Positions 56,777-64,000 of a stretch of 64,000 nt of DNA are shown here, piece after piece; the stretch's first letter is position 1, and the number at the start of each line of letters is the position of its first letter. The notes beneath the pieces are model-generated. The model saw nothing but the letters and a program-made list of their open reading frames with translations. It was not told where the DNA came from and made no database searches. The DNA is from DASQUK01 sp963813485. Its GTDB lineage: Bacteria; Actinomycetota; Acidimicrobiia; Acidimicrobiales; VFJN01. The DNA lies in the NCBI GenBank assembly GCA_963813485.1, contig CAWEZE010000029.1:62001-126000 (forward strand). The letters run 5' to 3'. A program made the position numbers and the translations under genes.

Positions 56777-59648
56777 TCAGTTGTCGGGCGAGCCCGGGCG
56801 AGGCTTGGTCTCGTCGAGCCCGCGCTGAACTCCGGCGGTGAAGCTCGTCAGGAAGCTGTAGACGTCGTCCGGGGATCGTCGCCCGTCGGACGCCGTGGGC
56901 GACGGTCGCCTAGGCGCGGGCCCGGCCGCCGGCTGGCCGTCACCGCCCGCCTGCGCCCGGCGCAGCAGCGTGGGATCGGTCGGGGGCATCTGCGCGCCCC
57001 GGACCCGGTGGGTCAGTGGCGGGGCCGGAGGCACCGGCGGGGACAACGATCCGGGTGCCTGTGACGGGGAGGGCGCGGCCGGCGGTGGGCCAATCGGCCC
57101 GGGCGAGCGGAGGTCGAGGCGACGGTCTCCCGGCTCGGATCCGGGCGCCGCGGCCCACGGGGGCGGGAACGTGTTGCCTCGCGGCGCTCGTGGAGGCCCC
57201 ACGCCCTGAGACGGCGGGGCCGTCTGTTCCCGGCTCCGGTTGGTGCCGGCCACGCGGCTGAGCGACGCCAACAGGTCCTCGTTGGGGTCGGCCTGGGCGG
57301 CGGCCGGCCGCACACCGTCGCCGGGCCGTGAAGGCCGCTTCACCAGCCCGCTGGCGGTGCGGGTGGGCTGGTTCGGTGGCGGCAGCCACGCTGGCGGTGC
57401 CGGCTCCCCTGGAGCGGGGGTGTCGAAGACCGACCGCGAGGCCGCCGCCGATTCGTAGCCCGACGACAACGTCGCCGGCTCCACGGGCCCCCATGCCGGG
57501 GCGGGCGGCGAGACGGGACCGCGGGGCCCAGGCCGCCGGCTGTGGCTCGGGTGCGGGCGACGGCGGCAGCGCCGGACCGCCGCCCCGGAGCGCCACGCCG
57601 GACGGCCGCATCCCCTGGGGCGGAGTCACCGGCGCACTGGTCACGGCGTCGGTGGTGAGCAGGGGGGCCGGGATGTGGACGGTGGCGGTGATGCCGTTGC
57701 CCGGCGAGTTGTCCAGGCGGACGCCGATGCCGTGGCGGGCGGCCAGGTTCCCGGCCACGTAGTGGCCGAGGTACTTCGACGGCGCGATCGTGAACGACTC
57801 GGCGCCGGCCAGCCGACGGTTGGCGGCCTCGACGTCGGCCGCGGTCATGCCCAGACCGGAGTCGATGATCGCCAGCGTGTACGCGCCCTGGCGGTCCCGC
57901 TCCCCGTCGCTCTGGTGGGCATGAGCCGGCACCCCGTCGCGGCCCTTGGTCGGCGGAAGGGCCTGCGGACCGTTGGCCCGGACCCCGGGACGCAAGCGGC
58001 CGCGGATGTCGACGGTCTGGTCGGGGGGTGAGAACACGAGGGCGTTCTCGATCAGTTCGGCCAACAGGTGGGCCAGGTCGGCGGCGGCGGCGCCGACGAT
58101 GGTGGCGGGTTCGACGCCCCGGACCGTGACCCGCTGGTAGTCCTCCACCTCACCCAACGCCGCCCGGATCACGTCGGTCAACCGCACCGGCGCGGCCCAC
58201 TTGCGGGGCGGTTCCACCCCCGCCAGCACCAGCAGCGACTCGGCGTTGCGGCGCATCCGGGTGGCCAGGTGATCCAAGCGGAACAGGTTCGACAACGTGT
58301 CCGGGCTGGTCTCGTTGGTCTCGAGTTCGGTGATGAAGTCGAGCTGGCGGCCCAGCAGGTTCTGGTTGCGGCGGCCCAGGTTGACGAACGAGTCGGCGAT
58401 GTTGCGGCGCAGCACCGCCTGCTCCACCGCCAGGTCCAGCGCCGTGTCCTGGACCGTGTTGAGGGCCTCGGCGACGTCGGAGACCTCGTCGCGGGTCTGC
58501 ACCGCCACCGGGTCCACCTCGGGGACCTCGACGTCCTCGCCCAACGGCGTGTCCAGGATGTCGAGCACCGCCTCGGGCAGCCGGTGGTCCGCCATCGCCG
58601 TCGCCTGACGGGTCAGCGACCGCAGCGGCCGCGTGATCGACCGCGACACCAGCCAGGTGATGACCAACGCCGCCACCAGCGTGGTGGCCGCCAGCACGAT
58701 GTACCAGCGCTGCCGCACCTCGGCGGCGTGGCTGAGATCGTCGGCGCGGGTAACGACGTCGTCGGCGAGTCGGTCGCGCATCCCCCCGTAGCCTTCGTCG
58801 GGCGGAAGGCTGATCAGATCGAGGATGCCCTGCACGTCATCGATCTTGCCGGTGGTGATGGCCTGGTCCACCTGCGCGGACAGCTGCGTCACCATCTCCT
58901 CGGGGTACAGCTCGTCGACGAGGGCGGCGTAGGGCTCCCCGATGTCGAGGATGTCGCGGTTGTTTCGCTCGAAGGTGGATCGCGCCTGGGAGATGGCGGT
59001 GATCTCGGCAGGCGTGTCGACGGCACCACTCTCGAGCGTCACGCCGATGACGGTCAGGCGGATCAGGTCCGCCTGGTCCTCCACCTGCCGGGTGGCGAGG
59101 TCGACGACGGCCGCGCCCTGGCGCAGCTCGGGGTTGTCGATGGCCGCCACCACGAGGCCGTTGGCGTCGAGGAGCGGTTGGATCAGCTCCGAGTACCGCC
59201 CGTAGAACTCGTTGGCCGTGCCGATGTTGGTGAGGTCCTTCGTCCCGGAGAAGGCGTCGATCTCGGCGCGGACGCTCTCCAGCCCGGCGAGCGCCTCCAA
59301 CGCCGGCAGGAACGCATCGCGGACGGGCTGCTCCTCGTCCGCCAGCTCGGCCTCGAAGGCGGCGATGGCGGCGTCGGTCTCGGCGCGGGTGCCCTCGTAG
59401 CCCTCGGTCTCGAGCACGTACGTGTCCTCCTGCCCGACCAGCTCGACGGAGGCCCAGCTGCGCTCGTTCTGCAGCGTCGTGATGAGACCCTGGTGCCCGG
59501 TGGCTGCCTTGGCGAGGTTGCTCTCACTGCGCACGTCGTCCGCCTCGCCGGTGGACTGCGCTACCTCCAGGGCGGTGACGATCGCCAGGGCGAAGAGGGG
59601 CATAGCCAGCGCTGCCGCCAGCTTCATACGGATCGGTATGCGACGCAC
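56777..59648 (-). CDS. NIT-domain sensor histidine kinase-like protein, one frameshift
   Basis: The protein has a membrane helix (about 8-27), an extracellular nitrate/nitrite-type (NIT) sensor (about 50-300), a second helix (about 312-333) and HAMP. A dimerisation helix (GRRNQNLLGRQLDF; FRLDHLATRMRRNAESLL) and GHKL ATPase (ELIENALVFSPPD, DSGLGM, GNGITATVHIP) follow. The expected disordered tail with TRTASGLVKRPSR and RRSPDDVYSFLTSF lies in the next frame after about 57528-57542, and one base removed would join them. The span is 3n+1. Such kinases are common in actinobacteria but usually sit with roadblock/DUF742/GTPase genes, absent here. Confidence 0.85.
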
Positions 59649-59785
59649 CTACGCTTCCCCCTGGCGTTTCGGCGGCGCGTGCGTCCCCACCCAACGCATG
59701 GCCAGCGACTCAGAGCGTCATGATCGCAGATCGCGGCCCCGCCTGTCGTCATTTGGGGGCCGAATGGTCGAGCAAATTCTCGGTG

Positions 59786-61003
59786 CTAGAGGATCGCGCC
59801 CTTCACTTTGAGATCGAGAAGCTGGTCCGTGTCGAGCCCGAGCAGCTCCCGGAGAACCTCGTCGGTGTGTTCGCCATGGTCAGGGCCCCGCGTCAGGTCC
59901 GGGGGGGTCTCGTCGAACTGCAGCGGCGACGGCACCATGCGAAACGTCGTGCCGCTCCGGGCCACGACGTCGCGCACGTAGCCGTTGGCAACCACCTGCG
60001 GGTCCTCGAGCAGCTCCCCGGGGGTCTCGACCGGCGCCCACACGCCCTCGACATCCATCAGCACCGCCCGCCACTCGTCGAAGGTACGGGTTGCGAAGAT
60101 TGCGTCCAGCGTCTCCACGCACGCCCGGCTGTTCTCGGCGCGAGCGGCGGCGGTGGCGAAGCGCTCGTCATCGACCAGCTCGGGGTGCCCGACCTTGGTG
60201 ACGAACTCGGGCCAGTAGCGATCCGACTGCAGCATGATCAGCGACAGGAAGCGGCCATCGCTCGTCCGGTAGGTGTTCACGATCGGGTTGGGAACCTCAT
60301 GGCGATCGAAGCTGGGCATCTTGCCGAGCCCGAACAGCCCCGCTGCCAGCACACTGGCCGACGTGGCCCACAGCGCGGTCGCCAGCAGTGAGTTGTCGAC
60401 GACCAGGGCCTCTCCGGTGCGCTCGCGGTGGTAGAGGGCGGCCGAGATCCCGCCGGCGATCATGGCCCCGCCGATGAGGTCGCCGAAGGCCGGACCCGGC
60501 TGTCCGATCGGCCACTCCAACCCCGCCGGCGTCGCGATATCGGCCACCGCCCGGGCCCAGAACGAGCAGCCGTCGTACCCGCCCCGGTCGGCCTCCGGCC
60601 CACGCTGGCCCTGACCGGAGCCGCGCACGTAGATGATGCCGGGGTTCGCGGCGCGCACGTCGTCCACCTCCAACCGCAGCGCCTTGCGGGCCGGGGGGAG
60701 GAAGTTGGTGAGGAACACGTCGCTCTCGGCCGCCAACCGCATCAGGAGGTCGTGGCCCTCGCCCGTGCGCAGGTCGATGGCGACGCTCCGCTTGCCCCGG
60801 TTCGGCAGCTCGATCATGTGGTTGACGCCCCCGGGTCCGCTCGGCACCAGACCCGACGACACCAAGCCTCGCTGCGGGTCCCCCGATTCCGGGTGTTCGA
60901 TCTTGATGACGTCGGCGCCCCACTCGGCCAGCACCGCGCCCGCCGACGGTACGTAGGTCCACGCCGCCACCTCGAGCACGCGAACGCCGTCCATGATCCC
61001 CAT
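59786..61003 (-). CDS. CaiB/BaiF family CoA-transferase (class III)
   Basis: The 405-residue enzyme has the family opening MDGVRVLEVAAWTYVPSAGAVL and GADVIKIEHPESGDPQRG. VVDNSLLATALW carries the catalytic Asp position. It moves CoA between carboxylic acids. Divergent from an amidohydrolase and near a TetR regulator, so it may work in degradation of an aromatic or lipid-derived acid; substrate unknown. Confidence 0.86.
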   Translation of the reverse strand: MGIMDGVRVLEVAAWTYVPSAGAVLAEWGADVIKIEHPESGDPQRGLVSSGLVPSGPGGVNHMIELPNRGKRSVAIDLRTGEGHDLLMRLAAESDVFLTNFLPPARKALRLEVDDVRAANPGIIYVRGSGQGQRGPEADRGGYDGCSFWARAVADIATPAGLEWPIGQPGPAFGDLIGGAMIAGGISAALYHRERTGEALVVDNSLLATALWATSASVLAAGLFGLGKMPSFDRHEVPNPIVNTYRTSDGRFLSLIMLQSDRYWPEFVTKVGHPELVDDERFATAAARAENSRACVETLDAIFATRTFDEWRAVLMDVEGVWAPVETPGELLEDPQVVANGYVRDVVARSGTTFRMVPSPLQFDETPPDLTRGPDHGEHTDEVLRELLGLDTDQLLDLKVKGAIL

Positions 61004-61043
61004 TGGTGACTACCCCTCTCGCGCCGTGACGGTCCGGCAGTGA

Positions 61044-61066
61044 CACGACGGTTAGAAACCGTAGTG
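61044..61066. promoter_or_regulatory. Operator candidate, 23-bp near-perfect palindrome
   Basis: CACGACGGTT-AGA-AACCGTAGTG has a perfect ACGGTT/AACCGT core and 9 of 10 matching arms. It lies in the 247-bp divergent gap between the CoA-transferase and the amidohydrolase. A TetR dimer encoded 1.5 kb downstream could bind here. Inferred. Confidence 0.55.
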
Positions 61067-61174
61067 CCGTCCGATCCGATCTCGGGGCGAGGGAGCGCGT
61101 GCCGGCGGGTCCCGCGCGGCGAGCCGACGCTCCGGTCGATTGACGCACCTGTCAGAAACGCCTTACGCTCTCGC

Positions 61175-61216
61175 CTGGCCACCCTCGGCCACATCGGCTG
61201 GCCACCCTCGGCCACA
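61175..61216 (+). repeat. 19-bp direct repeat
   Basis: CTGGCCACCCTCGGCCACA occurs at 61175-61193 and 61198-61216 (23-bp period) in the same divergent gap, 35 nt before the amidohydrolase start. It could be a pair of operator half-sites or a simple duplication. Confidence 0.55.
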
Positions 61217-61250
61217 GGTGACATTCCCCTGCACGACTGAGAGGTACGAC

Positions 61251-62444
61251 GTGCCTTCCCGATCGCTGGACTTCGACGTCTTCGACGCCGACAACCACAT
61301 GTACGAGACGAAGGAAGCGCTGACCCAGCACGTCCCCGACCAGTACACCGGCGTCATCGACTACGTCGAGGTCAAGGGCCGCACCAAGATCGTCGTCAAC
61401 GGCACCATCAGCGAGTACATCCCCAACCCCACCTTCGACGTCATCGCCAAGCCTGGGGCACAGGAGGAGTACTTCAAGCAGGGCAACCCCGAGGGCAAGA
61501 GCTACCGCGAGATCATCGGCGAGCCGATGCGGGCCATCCCCGCGTTTCGGGAGCCCGGCCCCCGCCTCGAGCTGATGGACGAGCTGGGAATCGATCGGGC
61601 CCTGATGTTCCCCACCCTCGCCAGCCTGGTCGAAGAGCGTCTGCGCGACGACGTGCGCGCCACCCACGCCATCATCCACGCCCTCAACCAGTGGATGCTC
61701 GAGACGTGGACCTACGACTACGAGGGCCGCATCTTTCCGACGCCGGTCATCACGCTGCCGATCGTCCAGCGCGCCATCGAGGAGCTCGAGTGGGTGGCGG
61801 CGCGGGGCGCCAAGGTGGTGCTCATCCGGCCGGCGCCGGTGCCGAGCCCCGACGGGACCTCCCGCTCCCCCGGGCTCCCCGAGTTCGACCCGTTCTGGCA
61901 GCGGGTCGTCGACCTCGGCGTGCTGGTCGCGATGCACGCGTCCGACAGCGGCTACGCCCGCTATGTGAACGACTGGGAGGGCACCCGCGAGTTCCTGCCC
62001 TTCAAGCTCAGCGCGTTCCGGTCCGTCGCCATGGGCCACCGGCCCATCGAGGACACCATGGCGGCGATGATCTGCCACGGTGCCCTGTCCCGGTTCCCGG
62101 ATCTGCGGATCGCCGTCGTCGAGAACGGCAGCGGGTTCGTCCGGCCCCTCTTCCACAACCTGAACGAGGCCTACCGGATGATGCCGCAGGGGTTCATGGA
62201 GCACCCCATCGACGTGTTCAAGCGCAACGTCTACGTCCATCCCTTCCACGAGGAGGACATCAGGGGCCTCGTCGAGCTGCTCGGCGCCGACCACGTCCTG
62301 TTCGGGTCGGACTTCCCGCACCCCGAGGGCATGGCCGATCCCATCACCTACGTCGACGAGCTCGACGGGATGGCCCGAGACGACGTCGTGAAGATCATGG
62401 GTGGAAACCTGGCCGGGCTCATGGGGATCGGCGTCGCCGCCTGA
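61251..62444 (+). CDS. Amidohydrolase-2 family metal-dependent hydrolase
   Basis: The 397-residue barrel enzyme has DADNHMYETKE at the N-terminal metal position (Asp-His in place of HxH, as in many actinobacterial members), MHASDSGYAR and GSDFPHPEG near the end, where the metal Asp lies. The family includes ring-cleavage decarboxylases and lactonases. The GTG at 61251 is preferred because GAGAGGT lies 8 nt before it and DFDVFDADNH follows. Confidence 0.82.
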   Translation: MPSRSLDFDVFDADNHMYETKEALTQHVPDQYTGVIDYVEVKGRTKIVVNGTISEYIPNPTFDVIAKPGAQEEYFKQGNPEGKSYREIIGEPMRAIPAFREPGPRLELMDELGIDRALMFPTLASLVEERLRDDVRATHAIIHALNQWMLETWTYDYEGRIFPTPVITLPIVQRAIEELEWVAARGAKVVLIRPAPVPSPDGTSRSPGLPEFDPFWQRVVDLGVLVAMHASDSGYARYVNDWEGTREFLPFKLSAFRSVAMGHRPIEDTMAAMICHGALSRFPDLRIAVVENGSGFVRPLFHNLNEAYRMMPQGFMEHPIDVFKRNVYVHPFHEEDIRGLVELLGADHVLFGSDFPHPEGMADPITYVDELDGMARDDVVKIMGGNLAGLMGIGVAA

Positions 62445-62548
62445 CGGTTGGGCGCCCCGGCCCGGTCCCGCGGCCGGGTGGTGTTCCACCGGCAAACGTG
62501 ACGGCGCTGCTAGATTTCAGGGCTCCGTCGTCGAGCTGAGAGTTGGTG

Positions 62549-63916
62549 ATGGGACCGCACGCTGCCAAGCAGCTCCCCGACGGGGATCCCACTTCGGTGC
62601 TCAGGCGGGCCCCCTTCTCCGACAATCCGCGGGTGGGCGCCCGTGGCCAGCGCGCCCATCAACGCATCCTCGAGGCGGCGCTGCGGGTGTTCGGCGAGGA
62701 GGGCTACCACCAGTGCGGCGTGATCCGGATCACCGAGGTGGCCGGATGCTCCCGGGCGGCCTTCTACCAATACTTCTCCAGCAAGGAAGACGTCTTCCGC
62801 CACCTCGCCGGGCAGGTGGCGCGCCAGCTCGTGGCGTCGGCCGAGGCGCTCGGTCCGATCACGGCGGACCTCGCCGGCTGGCAGACCCTGCGGGCCTGGG
62901 TCGCGCGCCACGGCGAGATCTACGACCGCTACGAGCCGGTGTTCGAGGCCCACCAGGCGGCGGCCGAGAGCGACGAGGCCGTCGCCAGTGGGTCTGCCCG
63001 CATCGCCGACCGCACCGTCGCGGGCGTGCGGGCCAAGCTCACGACGTCGCTGCTGCCCAGCCGGCAGCTCGACGAGACAATCGCCATCCTGCTCGAGTGC
63101 ATGACCCGGGCCCGCCGGGTCGCCGAGGTCGTCGGCGCCGCACTGATGCAAGGACCCGCCGGCGCCTCCGCGTATCCCCGCGCCCGTGTCGACGACGCGA
63201 TCACCGACATCGTGCACCGGACTCTGGTCGGCCAGCTCGAGCCCGACGTGAACGTCCACGCGCCGACGAAGCGGCGCCCGCCCCGCCTTCGGATGGGGCC
63301 GGTGATGCTCCAGGGGCTGCAGCCCGAAGACGGCCCCGAGGACCTGAGCCCCACGGGCGCCCGCACCCTGGCGGCGCTGCTTGCCGCCGGCCACGACGTG
63401 CTCGTGGCGCGGGGCTATCACGGCACGCGGGTCGACGACATCACGCAGGCCGCAAAGGTCTCCCACGGCGCCTTCTATCGCTACTTCGACAACAAGGACC
63501 ACCTGATCCGCCTTCTGACGGTGCGGGCAATCCGCACGGTGTCGGTGGCCATGGCGGACATCCCGGACATCGCCGGAAGCCCCGCTCCGCCCGGAACTGC
63601 CGGCAAGGCGATGTCGGCGACCTTGCGCCAGTGGCTACGCCGCTACCACACCACCCAGGCGTCGGAGACGGCCATGATCCGCGTGTGGCTCGACGCCACG
63701 GCCGACGACCCGAGCCTGCAGCCCGAGTCCGCCGCCGCGCTGGACTGGGGCCGGCGCCGGCTGGCGCGGTTCCTCGAGCCCCGCGGGTTCGGTGACGTCG
63801 ACACCGAGGCGCTCGTCATGGTGGCGCTGCTCGACGCCTTCGGAGCCCGCCCACAGGGGCCGTCCACGGTCCCCGCCACGGCCCACATCATCGAGCGCGG
63901 CTTCCTCGGGCAGTGA
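62549..63916 (+). CDS. Two-headed TetR regulator (tandem TetR domains)
   Basis: The 455-residue protein contains two TetR helix-turn-helix units. The first is near 30-80 (RAHQRILEAALRVFGEEGYH; SRAAFYQYF) and the second near 270-325 (LLAAGHDVLVARGYHGTRV; SHGAFYRYFDNK). Each has its own ligand-like domain. Such fused regulators are known in actinobacteria. It probably controls the CoA-transferase/amidohydrolase pair. ATG at 62549; TTG 62543 and GTG 62546 are alternatives. Confidence 0.85.
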   Translation: MGPHAAKQLPDGDPTSVLRRAPFSDNPRVGARGQRAHQRILEAALRVFGEEGYHQCGVIRITEVAGCSRAAFYQYFSSKEDVFRHLAGQVARQLVASAEALGPITADLAGWQTLRAWVARHGEIYDRYEPVFEAHQAAAESDEAVASGSARIADRTVAGVRAKLTTSLLPSRQLDETIAILLECMTRARRVAEVVGAALMQGPAGASAYPRARVDDAITDIVHRTLVGQLEPDVNVHAPTKRRPPRLRMGPVMLQGLQPEDGPEDLSPTGARTLAALLAAGHDVLVARGYHGTRVDDITQAAKVSHGAFYRYFDNKDHLIRLLTVRAIRTVSVAMADIPDIAGSPAPPGTAGKAMSATLRQWLRRYHTTQASETAMIRVWLDATADDPSLQPESAAALDWGRRRLARFLEPRGFGDVDTEALVMVALLDAFGARPQGPSTVPATAHIIERGFLGQ

Positions 63917-63955
63917 GCCGGCCCGCCCAACCGGCCCGACCAGCCGATTCGGCGA

Positions 63956-64000
63956 TCACTCCTCGACGGTGATCGCCCGCTCCGGGCAGTTGTTGGCCGC
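63956..64000 (-). CDS. Ferredoxin, C-terminal fragment
   Basis: Fourteen residues plus stop are visible: AANNCPERAITVEE. The NCPExAI ending is the last cluster ligand of small actinobacterial 3Fe-4S ferredoxins. The gene continues beyond the window. Confidence 0.65.
   Translation of the reverse strand, partial: AANNCPERAITVEE

Overview
The window comes from a high-GC actinobacterium. Uniform GC-rich codon use, a bL37-like ribosomal peptide, an F420-type PPOX protein, a PASTA-domain kinase and many leaderless genes all point there. The order gatA-gatC ... ligA - MetE-like protein ... mnmA - cysteine desulfurase matches the general order known around mycobacterial gatCA, ligA, trmU and iscS. 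The class Acidimicrobiia is my best guess from the gene mix (CaiB/amidohydrolase genes, SCP2, dense leaderless genes), but this is inference.

Layout. 0-3.5 kb: end of a gatCA operon, an esterase, a TetR regulator, a lipoprotein and an SCP2 protein. 3.8-10.8 kb: PASTA kinase, ligA (frame-broken), MetE-like protein and membrane proteins. 10.8-15.6 kb: a TetR/DHA2 efflux operon, then the tRNA-thiolation pair mnmA/cysteine desulfurase. 15.6-24.6 kb: methyltransferase, galT, rsmI, a FUSC-like protein, ychF, SIMPL, PHP, a probable RES-type toxin-antitoxin pair and the small ribosomal peptide. 24.7-39.9 kb: peptidases, secreted proteins, a sugar/nucleoside kinase, M1 aminopeptidase, a ferredoxin/ferredoxin-reductase pair, a YcaQ-like protein and YibE/F. 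40-41.8 kb: a subtilisin gene shattered by indels. 41.9-49.1 kb: map, menC-like and threonine dehydratase-like genes, a carotenoid-desaturase-like oxidase and a lipase-maturation-factor-like protein. 49.2-54 kb: an RsbR-RsbS-RsbT-RsbX-RsbU stressosome locus followed by STAS and RsbW-like proteins. 54-64 kb: azlCD, an amidase, a NIT-domain sensor kinase (frame-broken), a CaiB-family CoA-transferase, an amidohydrolase, a two-headed TetR regulator and the end of a ferredoxin gene.

The most unusual content lies between the genes. At least four families of short dispersed repeats recur. (A) Variable hairpins framed by constant GCCCGAGCGGCCC and GAGCGGG flanks occur at 8.4, 21.2 and 50.2 kb. (B) CGAGGCAATA units, mostly paired head to head between convergent genes, supply stop codons of three genes. 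(C) A 51-bp sequence occurs at 39.2 and 54.0 kb. (D) A GGTTGCT...GCGCCAGGAACC element occurs at 23.1 and 39.3 kb. Family A sits inside ligA at the frame break, and C and D together form the apparent N-terminus of the YibE/F gene, so some of these elements may insert or recombine into genes.

Five genes (ligA, M1 aminopeptidase, nitroreductase, S8 peptidase, NIT kinase) cannot be read in one frame. Several need removal of only one base, and the S8 gene needs many changes. Sequencing or consensus errors are therefore a serious alternative to biological decay. I saw no tRNA, rRNA, CRISPR array, transposase or prophage.
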